Shown here one piece after another: positions 45,506-57,653 of a stretch of DNA of 64,000 nucleotides. This stretch comes from Vitellaria paradoxa (lineage: Eukaryota; Streptophyta; Magnoliopsida; Ericales; Sapotaceae), in the NCBI GenBank assembly GCA_019916065.1, contig JAINTL010000033.1, positions 124,001-188,000 of the forward strand, read 5' to 3'. The notes beneath the pieces were generated by a model. That model saw nothing but the letters and a program-made list of their open reading frames with translations, searched no databases and was not told where the DNA came from. How positions within the stretch are numbered: position 1 is the stretch's first letter; each line of letters begins with the position of its first letter. The translations under genes were made by a program, and so were the position numbers.

Positions 45506-46987
45506 ATGGCAAACGGCAGCGAGGACAACTGCCCAGTATTACAGGGGATCATCACGCGGTTCGTGCAAGATTATGATGCAATCTCCGATGCAAGCGCTAT
45601 GTCGGCCGCTGCGATAGTGTATCAGTACTACTCCCAAAGTCTTACAAAACAGCCCTGCCGCACGTCAGCCCTTCCTGGTCGCCTTTGGATTAATGAACTT
45701 TTGTCAGGCCACCCGCGGCGTTTGTTTGAAGCATGCCGTGTAACCAAACATGTGTTCACGGCGTTGTGTAACGAACTAACCACAAAGTACGCTCTTGGTC
45801 AGGGCCCTAGAGCGACCTTAAGCGTAGAGGAGAGCGTTGCTATTTTCCTACAGACATTGGCAAATAATATGTCCAATAGGGCACTCCAAGAATGATACCA
45901 ACACTCAGGTGAAACCATATCCCGTCACTTTCGCATGGTGCTATCGGCAGTGAAACGTCTTAGCCGGGATTACATTAAGCCACGAATGGAACAAACTGTG
46001 ACGCATTCTCACATCCTAGACGACTCTCGCTACTTGCCATTCGCGGTACGCCCTACATTTTTTGTTTTTATATTAGAGGATTCACTACGCCGCTGTTCGA
46101 CAATGATGACTTTCGTGTACTATATCCATTGTAGGACTGCATTGGCGCGTTGGACGGCACTCACGTCCCTTGCATCCCTCCTCTCAACAAGGAGCTTGCT
46201 TTCTGCTGTCGAAAGGGTGGGTTCACGCAGAATATTCTAGCGGTTTGCGATTTCAACCAACGTTTCGTGTTTATCTCATGTGGCTGGGAAGGTAGTATGC
46301 ATGATTCTCGCGTCCTGAAGAATGTCTTGTCAAACCCGAATGAGGACTTTCCGTACCCTATTGAAGGTGGGACCTTCTACGACAAATGAAGTTCACCTTT
46401 CTTACGCCAAGTTTTAATGTTGAGTCACATTACTTGCACTAAATTTACGAATGTTGTATCTCACATATTTTCTTACACCTGTTGTAGGTAAATACTATCT
46501 TGTCGACGCGGGGTACCCCAATAGGAAAGGCTTTCTTGCGCCGTTCAAAGGTGAGCGAATGCATGCACAACAATTCAGAAGCGGGGGCCGACCCAGGAAC
46601 CCTAGAGAGCGTTTCAATGAGGTCCACACAGCCTTACGAAGTGTCATCGAACGTACTTTCGGTGTCTGGAAAAACAGATGGGCTATATTACGAGATATGC
46701 CACCTTACGACTACCGGATTCAGGTAGACATCGTCGGCTGCTCAATGGCGCTTCATAATTTCATACTAGAGCATGGCAGAATCGATGACGTGGATGGCCA
46801 CGCAGTTGCTTCTCACGTTGATGTCCCGTCATCGTCAATGCAGTCATCCGCGCAGTTTGACTCGGCTGACCTCTGCCCTGATACGGAGCCGGCGGATGTC
46901 GAAGACCTGCCAGGTGACCGTTACATGGATGCCCTACGCGAGCGAATCTGTAGAATGGTTACGCAAAATAGGGGGATAGGTCGCTAA
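45506..46987 (+). pseudogene. PIF/Harbinger DDE transposase, inactivated
   Basis: Exons run 45506-46045, 46135-46386 and 46488-46987. Exon 1 is the N-terminal region with the helix-turn-helix-like segment (HPRRLFEACRVTKHVFTALC; LSVEESVAIFLQTLANN). An in-frame TGA at 45893-45895 follows NRALQE, where family members usually carry Arg (QER), consistent with CGA to TGA. The frame then continues unbroken (YQHSGETISRHF). The DDE_4 triad is present: D in ALDGTHVP, D in GSMHDSRVL, E in IERTFGVWKNRW. The exon 2/3 junction lacks a GT donor: after FYDK the sequence is TGA, whereas the next exon (YYLVDAGYPN) needs one more base before it. Two independent lesions make the copy non-autonomous. A poly(A) signal lies at 47093-47098. 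Confidence 0.9.
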
Positions 46988-48497
46988 AGACGTATCAATG
47001 GGTCGTTGAATGTACTTTGTTTCCTTAGAACTGGTTATGTGTAGCCAAATCCAATGTCCTGGGTTCCGGAAGATGATGTCAAAGAGCATTGTAATAAAAT
47101 ATTTTGCTATTTCCTCACAAAATCTCTGTCTCTCTCTCTCTTTGTGTGTGTGTAATGGCTCGTACGTCAACGTACAATTCGATACGTTCTTTATTTATTT
47201 TCAGGGATCTAAACGTCTAATCGAAAACTTGACGCATGATGCTTGTTTTAAATTACAAAAATGATATGATGTTTTCTTACATATTCATACTTTTTTTTTA
47301 ATAAATGCCTACACTGTTTTTATTTTTTACAAATATTTTCACAGTTTTTGGAGTTTTAATTTAGAAACTTTTATATATAAAAATTATCAGTGTTTTATTA
47401 GAAGTGTGACGAATTATGTTTTTATATAAAGCAAGTAGAAGGATAACCAAAGTGGCGAGAAACAAAAATATTAACTATTTAATACATATAACAGTTGCAA
47501 ATATATAAATGTCAAGTCAATGACCTAAATTGTTACAAATATACAATTACAAAAATACGAATCATGATACGCAAAATTAACAAGTGATAGTAACGAGGGG
47601 TGGTGCTGATTATTACTTGTTACATACAAAAATACTATGTCTCTATTTTCAAAATTTTTAAAATTTTTAAAAGCATTTTAAAAATTATTTAAAAAAAAAA
47701 CATTACCAATTATGTTTCAAATTTTAACCTTTAAAAATTAAAAAACTAAAGAGCAAGATGGTTAATTGGAGATTGCCTCACCCACACCCCAACCCATTCC
47801 TTCCAGCATTCATCCCCTAGATCACTACATTCCCATGCCCCATAAATTAGGTTAAGTTCATTTTCTAGTAATAATAATTATAATAATAATTATTACAAAA
47901 ATAGAAAGTTCCTCCCCTGCCTCTCTCTGTGGGTTGTTAGGTTAGTATTTTCCCTTTGTACTTGCGTTTAAATTTGGAGGAATAGAGCCCAGGGTGACAA
48001 CAAAGGTTCCATGAGGAGAAGTTGAGGTCCAAGAAAATACTTCAAACAAACAAACAAATAAATACGTACAGTGAATTGTCACCTCCCATCCCCATCCCCA
48101 TCTTGTCCTATCCTAAAAAAATATCATATGCAGTTTGGATTAAGAGTGTTTTTATTTAAAAAATATAAAAAGGTAAGAACATAATAAAGAAATTATTTGT
48201 TTATCAGAAATAAAATTATAGTAATTGGATAATAGTATTTATGTAATAAAAAAACCCTTAAATGTCATTTCGTTTGCACGGATATTTTGGTTTTCTACTT
48301 TCTATATATGTTTTATGCTTTGCGAATCTCATAATAAAGAAAACAAAAAAAAAAATTTCTTTGACATTTTTGCGTTTCTGTGTGTTCAAATTTTCTTTAT
48401 TTCGTGTTGAAAACGCTCGAAATAACTTTTCGTCATTTTTATTTCATATACAAACTCATTTTATGCTTTCTAAACCAACGTTTAACAAATATCAATC
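46988..48497. other. Non-coding interior of the giant element
   Basis: It holds the transposase 3' region with AATAAA at 47093-47098, a (CT)n/(TG)n run at about 47128-47152, and then AT-rich DNA. No coding or RNA gene was recognised. Confidence 0.6.
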
Positions 48498-50330
48498 TCA
48501 AGATACTCGGTTGCTGATGTTTTGATACAGCTCTTTGACCTGTGTATTCCATTTATCTATGGCAGTGTAGTTTTTCTTTCCCTTTAACCTGCATCTCACA
48601 TTAATTTCGTAGTCAAAAAATAAATCAGAAAAAAAAAAAAACAAAGATGAGAGATTGAGCTTTGGGTACAGATCCAAAATAAGCATTACTGCTAAGCGTT
48701 TAGAGTGCAATCGAGAAATCACAAAAATTTTAGATGATTAGTGAAAGTCCGTTAAAACCGATCTTCGTGGCTTCGAACGAAATCTTGGTAAAAGCTTTTT
48801 GGGATTTCCAACATTTTTTTAAACTCCACTTGTGCCTTACGTTCTCCCTAAAATTGACGTGCAAGAGACAAATTTTTTTTCAATAAATTACGCATCGAAC
48901 AGAAGCTATCAATAGATGAAATAAACTCATTTTTACAAATGAGGTCAATAAAAAATGGTTTGAACCTCTGAGGGTTAAATTAATTGAGAACTTCATCATT
49001 TGGTAATGAAACACCCACCCAAAAAAAAAAAAAAAACAACCATTCTCTTATTAACATAAACAAATCCTAGTCATTAACTTTCATATGAAGGGGATGCGAA
49101 ATCTTGTGTAAGGCTTGATGAGCTTGAGCTCCACTTCAGTCCAGACATTGTTCAAGAGATCTTCTATGTAATTCCGAATAAATGGGTCATCCATTATTGT
49201 CCTCCTATTAGTCTACAGACAATCCAAACTTCAGAGAACAATAGTAGAGAGCCCTGCATTAATAAAGGCCATCATACAGATATAGGTGATTAGTATAAAA
49301 TTAGTATCCAGTAGCCTAACATTGACGATATGTTCAAAACCCAATATCTCATTTTGTTGATATGTAGCAATTAGTTTTGTCATTGCCAAAACTTCAGGCT
49401 CATTTTTATATCACACGGAGGGAGGGAGGGAGAGACAGAGAGATCAGACACCGCATACAAAATTAAGCGAACTACATGAAAAAATGTAGATAAGATTAAA
49501 AACACTTACGGCTTCGCCTCCTGACCAACAAATGGGTTAACTTCAGATTCCATTGTCATATTAGAAAAACCAAATATCTGCAACAGAGAGGCCAATAAAA
49601 AGTAAATTTTGCGTGTTTAAAATGAATAAAAATAGTATATCGCATAACATTGAAACACATTAAACATATCGTACACTTCGCGAGCTTAAGTAAATTTGTA
49701 TTCTTGTTCACCGTACTGTTAACACTTCATTACTTCTCTTTGCTGTCAATTCTAATTCAGCTGAAGGTAATATTTTGTATTCAAAATGGAACGTTAATTT
49801 AACATTACCAAAATCAACTTAAAACCAGAAGAGACTGTATGCCTGAACAGGGTGTGAAACTAATGAGTTGGGAAGCGTACTGTATGCACAAGATCCGCGT
49901 ATGGTTACCAGCTTCATCATATTTCTTAAATGCTTCAAATAAATCTGTGGACTTACAACTGTACATCTGTAACATAGCGTCCCAAAAATTAACCCTATAA
50001 ATCACAAAAAATAAACAATTTCTTTCCTTAACCTCTTTGTAATTCTTCCTCTCAACGTACATTCGAATCCCAATTGCATACACCTCCAAGAGTTGTGTTC
50101 CTTTGTTTTGATCATCTGTACCATCTTCTTTTTTGACAAGATTTGTGTAGTTCCTTCGAGATCTAATTAGATGCAATGAATAAATCTCATTAGTTTTTGC
50201 TAAAATAAACTGAAATGTCATATAAACACGTACTTTAATCATTCACCCATATCTAACCAAATAAGGGTGAGCTTAAGATTTGTCTTCAACCAGAGACTCT
50301 GTGCAGGAGAGTGCAGTATTGACACCTCTG
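48498..50330 (-). pseudogene. Captured CSN2 (COP9 signalosome subunit 2) pseudogene, C-terminal half
   Basis: Minus-strand segments match successive parts of plant CSN2 in the right order. They are SLWLKTNLKL near 50300-50245, ISKELHKSCQK with EDGTDDQNKGTQLLEVYAI at 50164-50029, TDLFEAFKKYDEAGNHTRIL at about 49950-49875, NMTMESEVNPFVGQEAKP at 49577-49510, EPEVLAMTKLIATYQQNEIL at 49411-49318, [18 protein letters not shown] with [15 protein letters not shown] at 49206-49088, and AIDKWNTQVKEL...NISNRVS plus stop at about 48563-48498. Introns are retained (GTAAGT at 49509, CAG at 49578), so this is a DNA-level copy, not a retrocopy. Lesions include one extra A in the A-run between SCQK and EDG, a stop after RIPFI, missing middle exons and no recognised N-terminal exons. 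CSN2 is a core PCI-domain subunit of the COP9 signalosome; this copy cannot encode it. Confidence 0.88.
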
Positions 50331-53300
50331 CGTTGCTAAAAAAAAAAATAACAAACCCAAAATAAACAAGCAAACTCTTCTGCATATTTTTCCTGCGGTT
50401 GCTCAATTGGATATTTGGATCCTCGATTCAATCCTATAAACCCTTTCAATGGTCCACTACAGGGTCCCAACCTTAACAACCGTTGATGATGACAACATCG
50501 GTCAAAACAAAAGGACCTGAAGTGAGAAAAATCCAAACATAAGACAAACCATCCAACACAGTGCAGCAGCGGCAGCAGCTTATTACATGTAAGGCATATT
50601 AAACAAAGATCACATTCCATCTCATTTTCACACAGGCAGAACAATTGTGTATCTAGCATAGTTTGTGGTTTTTTTTTTTTCTTTTTGTTTTTAATTACAG
50701 TTCCTATCATGTTATGAACATGTATTCCGATTTGAACTTAAAATTTCAAATTGATCAAAAGCAGGTTAAGAAATAAGTATTAAGAAAATGGAACCCAAAA
50801 GAAGAAGGACAGAAAACACGTAAGAGGAGGGTAGAGGAGGAGAACATCATTTAATGTTTCCAACTAATATTCTTTTTTGAGAGGAAAACAAAGTTCAGCC
50901 TACTGAAAACCTTAGACTTTGGAGCATAGATAGATTTGTGAATTCACTACATCGAACATGCATTACATTTGCAGATTAGGGAACCACAAAGTAAACTGGC
51001 AGACAACATATAATCGTATACGAAATTAGTTAAAGAAACGGTAACATCTTTCATCACTGCAAAACTGTAATGAAAATATAATATGGATTGGCAATAAATC
51101 TCAAGGTGCACGCAAGTTGACTTAGACATCTTGAGTTACCAAAGAGAGAGAAAGATACAGAGAGCGACATACATGGAGTGGCTGCCATGTAACTGGCAGC
51201 GCTTCTGTCATCATCTGCAATGGCTGCTAGTTGCACTCGAGGAGGCAATTAATTAGCAGAGAAGTTCAGTATTTGCAGCATTTCTCCCAAATTCAGCAAA
51301 CAACCTGCAAGGAGATCGACTGAGCAACTTCCTAAACATAATGAGTAATGTTAGGTGTCGTGTATGTAACGTATAACCACGTAAAGAGTTTTCCCCAGTA
51401 GAAGTATAGCATGAGCAAACAAAAATGTGATGCAACGCAATGCTATTTTCCTAATTCCTTTTGACATAAATGATAGCAAAATGTCGAAATGAAATTTTAA
51501 TTCAACAGTTGTGTGCCAAAGTTTGTAAGCAAATCAATATAAAAACCAGTCATAGAGTGACCAACTTACATGTCGTCAATGTAGCCACCGTGATTACGCG
51601 ACAATGGTCCGCACTCGAATAGAAAAACTGCATGAATCGAGAGGTACGATTCCAAAACGGGAAACACAATTTCCCATTCATGGGCTTTCAACATTGAACA
51701 TGAAAGTAATTGGCAATAAAACAGTAATGACACAGTCAAACCGAAGGTATCAGCTGTTTCCATGTTAACATAAGAAATCAAACAACTTGAAATCCAACTT
51801 GAAACGTTTGGTAGTACTACAAACAAAAGATCTTCAACTTAACCAAGGATCGCCATGGTAAATATGAGAAACATTTGGACATAGCGCACATTAAATGAAA
51901 GATTTCGAGAGTAATGCATAACAGATGCAGCAGTTAACCAAAAAAAAAAAAGCAAGCTTGACATCAACAGCGGTTGTAAGTTTCCATTCAACTAGGAGCG
52001 ACTGAATTGGCAAAACGAAAATTTGAGCCCCATGCCAAAGTCCGGACGCCTGTAGGTAATATCGGCCTGCACAACAAAACAGAATAGGGAAATACATGTT
52101 ATAAGTCAAAACCATTGTTACCCTATGTAAATTTGTAATGCATTATGATGTGTGATTAGAAAACTGAGAAATCTCTAGTAAATACGTTACTTCAAAGAAG
52201 ACACTACATGGTAATGCAAAGGCAGAGGAATACACATTATTTGACTGTATAGGACATTTATAATATAAATCGGGCAGAAGTGGAGGCCTACAATGACTTA
52301 TTTCACTAGCACGGTTGTGTATATATATAAATCGTAGAATTCACAATAGTGCACCACTTGGGTGGGAATGCACGTGAATGACAAACAATTGCAATGTGTT
52401 AGGACCATATAAGGGATAAATAAAGGTTTGTTCCGCAGTAAAAGCATTAGTGAAAGGCTTGCATCGTTGCCCGAGAAGAAGTAACATATATGGACATTTC
52501 TCTCACAGCGACAAAACACCAACATTGGAATAACTGCGTTGAAATTGATGAGGGGTTGCTATATATCGAAATTGGTAGCAAGTCCTTGGTTTACATATTA
52601 TTTAGTTGATTACTCTTTTAGAGGATAACAAAAACAAAAGAAACGGGGAGGGGGCATTAATTTCTAGACCTGTCTTTTGAATGAGGAAGACCTATTACCC
52701 CAATATTTGTATTTAAATGCTTTTCTACACATAGCAAGAAAATTGTATAGATATGTCATATTCCATGCAAACTATAGTCTGTACCCCATCTTTCTTTTCA
52801 TACATATTTATCGTAATGGTTCTAAAAGCATTTATTCCAATGTAATGGCTTTTACATATAGATATACACCCAAATTGGTACTCATGTACTTTTGTCGGTA
52901 TTTCTTAATGAATGCATGGGTTACATTATAAGTCTCTTAGTGAGTAAGAAATTTATCTAAAACTGTTTTTTTGGGACAGCATTTCGCATAGCTTAGAAGG
53001 TGAAACTGGAAAATACAAAGGAAAAAGAAACCCTCTCAAAAAAGAAGAAATGGCACGGGGCTTACGTAGTTGTTCATTTCGACCTAAGTGTGAACCTGAA
53101 CTCAGGGGATGAAAGTAAGCGATGCTATTGGGCATATATGATGTATTACTTCGTAAAAGCGTGAACAGTTTAAAGATCTAACCAAGTCTAGGCCATCTAA
53201 CAGAGATAGTCTGATTGTTACCTTTCCAACAGAGATGCAGTTGTCTACGGGGGCCCTTGGTTGTTATCCCAGTGGCCCGGGGGGAAGCTCGGCCACTGTT

Positions 53301-53340
53301 CACCCATCCACCTTGCCCACAATTGTTGGTTGGCGTACAT
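50331..53340. other. Interior of the giant element with unassigned exon-like pieces
   Basis: No family was recognised. Minus-strand pieces have plausible splice edges: TTGTGCAG before GCCGATATTACC at about 52066, a GTAAGTTGG donor at about 51571, and a GTATGTCG donor near 51174 after a frame reading QLAAIADDDRSAASYMAATP. They may be further captured host exons or remains of another element gene, but I cannot connect them into one protein. Confidence 0.4.
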
Positions 53341-54402
53341 CTAGTGCACTTCCGATCGCATGACGTCGATGGAGTACCGCTGGTAGTCCCTCCATTGTGC
53401 AGACGCAGCATGCTCGTGCTCCATTGATTGACGTTGAAGTTCTCTCCATTCAGCGTTTGCTTGCTGCTCCTGTTCAAATTGCAATGACAGGGCATCCAAC
53501 CGTGCCGATATGTCTACGGATGAGCTGCCGAGGCCCGTGTGCGATTCCGCGGTTGGTTCGGTTGTCTTCCTACGCTTACGTTGGGAGAGAGATCTATTTA
53601 GCGTATTTTCGTCGATTGGCTTTTCTTGGGGCAACATCTTCTCGTTGGGCGCAATGCGAATACCATCCCGTGTTACACACTTTGTTATGAACAAGCCAAA
53701 GGGCAGGGCAGCTGGGTTATGACCATTTGCTAAGTGGGAGTTTATAACCTCCCCAATCAAACGCCTAGCGCATATGGGCCTCCCAGTCATGATGGCTACC
53801 AGTAGCGACGCCCGTTCATGTGTTACGTCAGATGTGCGTTTCTGTGGAATTAGCGACGATGCAGATACGATATTAAGAATACGGAATTCGTCTTTCAACT
53901 CCTGCTGCGGGTATGTTGCTGTGGTCCACGGAGTACCGTGCTTGCTAATCAGGGGAAGGATATCCGCAGTGTCATACTCATCACCGTAGTGGTACGCTGG
54001 ATCCCGAACAACTGGTAGATGGAGGATGGTGCTAAAATGTGCAGGCCCAATGACATAGTCTCTTCCTTGCAGCTTTGACGAAATGTGTGGGCCATCAGGA
54101 TAGAATTCAATTTCTTTCAAGTTCGCATAGAACTCACGCACGAGTTCTTCGCAGGCCTGCCCCTCTTGGCTCAAGAATGTGCGCCATCCACGCCGGTCCA
54201 GCTCGCGCACAGTGCTGAGACTGCGAATTGCTGGGTCGTCGAAGGACAGCAAGCGCTCGACGACTACTGCCTTCTTGGAGTACTGGTCTGTGTACTTCGC
54301 TTGCGCATCTTCGCCGGTGAATCTATAGCGATCATATCCTGTTTTTTTCCCCGTGGCCTTCTTCGCTAGATGCTTGATACGCCTGCCAATGGAGGATGCC
54401 AT
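53341..54402 (-). CDS. Putative plant transposon protein (PF20167-like), 353 aa
   Basis: A single intact minus-strand frame starts at the ATG at 54402, which is preceded by CGTTATTGCAG, a possible splice acceptor. The N-terminus is basic (ASSIGRRIKHLAKKATGKK). The central part resembles the 'putative plant transposon protein' domain: CEELVREFYANLKEIEF at about 95-112, GRDYVIGPAHFSTILHLP, HERASLLVAIMTGRPICARR and LPFGLFITKC. A KRRKTTEP nuclear-localisation-like stretch and a Gln/Glu/Arg-rich coiled C-terminal tail follow. This domain family is abundant in plant transposon-rich DNA and its function is unknown. It is one of only two undamaged non-Copia TE frames in the window. It reads opposite to the transposase and lies between the CSN2 pseudogene and the right end. 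Confidence 0.7.
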   Translation of the reverse strand: MASSIGRRIKHLAKKATGKKTGYDRYRFTGEDAQAKYTDQYSKKAVVVERLLSFDDPAIRSLSTVRELDRRGWRTFLSQEGQACEELVREFYANLKEIEFYPDGPHISSKLQGRDYVIGPAHFSTILHLPVVRDPAYHYGDEYDTADILPLISKHGTPWTTATYPQQELKDEFRILNIVSASSLIPQKRTSDVTHERASLLVAIMTGRPICARRLIGEVINSHLANGHNPAALPFGLFITKCVTRDGIRIAPNEKMLPQEKPIDENTLNRSLSQRKRRKTTEPTAESHTGLGSSSVDISARLDALSLQFEQEQQANAEWRELQRQSMEHEHAASAQWRDYQRYSIDVMRSEVH

Positions 54403-55830
54403 CCCTGCAATAACGGCGAAAAAAACCAAAATAAGGAAAAATGGTTAATAACTCGACATATGTATGTCAAAAGAAAATGATGATGCAAGGTTTTACGTGT
54501 CACTTTGATGTTGGAAAATGAAAACTTATGAGAAGTAAAATTGATATGATGGTTGAATGCATGTATAAAAGTGACACGTGATCAAAATTTAATTGACAAT
54601 TTCAGAGTGCCACGTGTAGGAAATTGTATGGTACAAATAGCAGCTTTTCTTTTTTAAAAACATCGAACCAAACTCGTCGGATCTAACTTTGATAGTGCAT
54701 GTAAAGAGTTTAACTTTGTTTAGAATTTGAAATATATGGATACTGTTACCGTTAATCTGGGGAAATCTTGTGGTGTTTCTGGAAATTCAAAGAAACGAAC
54801 AGTTGGTTTAAAGCGAAATTATTGGAAAATGTATTCACCAAATCTGGTGGTTATGTATTTGGTTGTCACAAATTTCAGCAGCATATACCATCTAAGCCAC
54901 AAAATGCGTAACTGCTTGTAGACCACATAATAAATTCAACGAAAACAACATAATACACCCAAACACTTGCACATGCATGAAAAAAAAAATGTATAACCGT
55001 CCTAATCAGCACAACCATAAGCATAACTGTCATGGTATATAGTAAGAAAACCAGGATGACCATTAAATCATTCTGAAATAAAGCAAGTGAAGGGTCGGTT
55101 TGGCATGCAACAATTCTAAAAAAAACTCTGTCAGTCTCTCTAACAATCCCTCTACCTCTAATTTTCTCGCTATCAGTAATTGCAAAATATTTCAATATTT
55201 TGCCAAAAAAAAAAAGAAAGCAGAAATTAGGTAACCCGAATGTGTATCATATTCCTCGTGTTGAAAGTTTTTGAACGAATACCATTGTCGCGAATTTTTG
55301 TGACTTGGTTTGAATCTGTGGGCTACGAATTTGGAAACCTTTCCCATGATTTGCTACTTTTTAGGAAAAAGAAAGGCGCCAAAATTAACCCCAAACCACT
55401 TTTTTATCTCAACTTATATTTTTCTTTTCTTAATCAAAACGGGGCCGAAGTCACAACCGTAGTAGCTTTGTTGAATGAAGTATCTTTAGTTAGCATGTTT
55501 ACCCTAATTTGTGGAGTTGCAACTATAACGGATGTTCAGTTTCGATTTATGGCAAGAGATCAACTATAAAAGTAAGCTACCTATTAATATGAGTTATGAA
55601 GAGAGACAGGAAAAAAGAAAAAATCTGCATATGAATAATTAAGTTCCGATTTAGGAAAAAAACTTATAATCAGGTGCGTAGAGATTTGCTTTCATAGGCC
55701 CTTTTTTTTGGGTAATTACTTTGGTAGGCCTTGAGTAGTAAAGGTGTTACATTTAAGCATGTTGAGATGAAACAAAATACGAATAGTGGAGCTTTGCTTT
55801 AGTTGAGGTCATATGTTGGGGAGACTAGTG
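54403..55830. promoter_or_regulatory. Upstream region of the PF20167-like ORF with paired G-boxes
   Basis: CACGTG occurs at 54575-54580 and 54611-54616, 36 bp apart and about 175-215 bp upstream of the minus-strand ATG. G-boxes bind bHLH/bZIP factors in plants; use here is speculative. The rest to 55830 is AT-rich with no recognised gene. Confidence 0.3.
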
Positions 55831-55840
55831 AATTTTCTAT

Positions 55841-56560
55841 ACCAAGATGTCTTTGTCATAGTTCGGCGTTTAGTCCCTACGATCCATTGCTTTAGTTATG
55901 ATAAACTAAGTAGACATCTATAAGAAGAAATATTACGGTGTCGTTGTTTGGTAGTCTTATAGTTGTAGCAGACGAAATGAAAGATAAAGTGAATGGTAAG
56001 CTAAAGGTGTGGAGAGAAGCATTAGAATTATGCAAATTTAGGATAACTAGGACTAAACCTGAATATACAGATTGTAAATTTAACAGTAACAAAAACTACA
56101 AATAAGGAATGATGAGCATTGGAGGTCAAAAATACTTAAAAACGAAAAAGTTCAATACTTACGCTTATTAGTCAAGCTGGGGCAGTGATTAGTGAGGAGG
56201 TTACGCAGAGAATTAAATTTAGGTGGGTTAACTGGAGAAAGGCTCCGAAAATTTTATGTAATCGTCGAATATTTGTACGTTTAACAAGAAAGTTTAGGCA
56301 TACACAATGGTTAGAGGTACTATATTTTGTGGTTGTAAATGTTGGTCAAGGCACCAAATAGGACGAGTGATCATAGTATCCAAATCGCGAGTAAAGTGAG
56401 GGAACTAAGTACAACAAAAGTAATATGGATAGAAATGGTAAGGATATATATGGCGCGACGTGTTTTGATGGAAGGAAATGGTCCTTAGCCAAACAGAATG
56501 GAGAAAAGGCTGACTTGAGCTGGTTTGAAGTTTCCTAGTTTGGCAAAGATAACCAGCGAC
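55841..56560 (+). mobile_element. RTE-like LINE relic inside the giant element
   Basis: Stop-riddled plus-strand frames match the RT C-terminal part of plant RTE-type LINEs: VADEMKDKVNGKLKVWREAL and RITRTKPEYTDCKF at about 55970-56080, then AVISEEVTQRIKFRWVNWRKAP at about 56185-56245, then CNRRIFVRLTRKF. It ends in sequence resembling the conserved basic tail (KQNGEKADLSWF). It is heavily decayed. Confidence 0.65.
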
Positions 56561-57650
56561 CTTTTTTAATATATATTGAGTGAACTTACTACCTGAAGAA
56601 GTGCGATAACCCAAATAAATCATTAACTGACTAATCTAATCAACAAAAGTCCTAAAACTTTCACACAGGCATTTGTTTAAGGGAAAGGCAATTCGAAGTA
56701 AAATGAGGACCATAACATGTACAAGTGTTAAGAGTAAACAAGGCCACAACGAGTAAGAAAATATTAGTAAGATTGTTTTTATATTAATTTTAATTTTATA
56801 TATAGAGTATTATTGGCAGTAAATTTCGTAGCATGTACAATGTTATCATCCAGAAAATTGGCATAATGAAAAAAGGGAGCTAATGTGCAAATATATATCA
56901 GGAATGATCATTCTAACTAGATTTTCATTTTTTTATAGCATAAGTATTCTTGTTAGAGTGGCCAATCAATGCTATTAAGGGTTGAGTCGTGATGAAATCA
57001 TTAATTTGTTTTGTATCTATCCGTCACCTAAAACTGCATTGGAATGAAATCATCTAATATAATAGATAAGCTTAGTTGCCAGTTAGTGGATTAATTAGAA
57101 GAAATTAAACATTTTTTTTGTATTCCACTGATAGCAAATAGAGTTACCAACATAGACCCCAGTGAGAGCATTGCCTGTGGGGGTTCGCCGATGAAAGATA
57201 ACTATCTCCAATGAGAAATATGTATAGTTTGAGCATGAAACACAGGATTTAAAATGGAGATAAGTAGCTCCAATGTGATAACACCATAACAACGGAGGCA
57301 CTGTTGGTTTGAGACATAATTCAGTCAACAGTGAACACAACCATTGTATCTCATAACAAGCATTGGCAGTAGACTTATATTCGACTTTGGTACTACTTCT
57401 ACCAACAGGTTTTTTTTGTTTGCAACTCCACGAAATAAGAGTATGCCGGAGATAATTAGATAGTACGCACTAATTGATTTCCAGTTGGGGTCAATTGACC
57501 CCCTGCCACCACGTGCATCCGGCCCTGAGGATGTCCACTTAATTAATTCTCATTATGTAGTTATCTATCAGAATTTCCTATTTCGTATGATTTGCGTCTG
57601 TCAGATTGATGTAAAATTCATATCCGAGATGCATCAAGAACAAGATAAGT
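56561..57650. other. Unassigned interior DNA with a hAT-like tip
   Basis: The reverse complement at about 57528 reads CAGGGCCGGATGCACGTGG, a typical hAT-family terminus, but the partner end was not located. No coding region was recognised. Confidence 0.4.
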
Positions 57651-57653
57651 GAA

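Noticed and set aside
53178..53495. Open frame overlapping the end of the PF20167-like ORF
   Set aside because: Composition and position make it an off-frame shadow of the minus-strand ORF ending at 53341.
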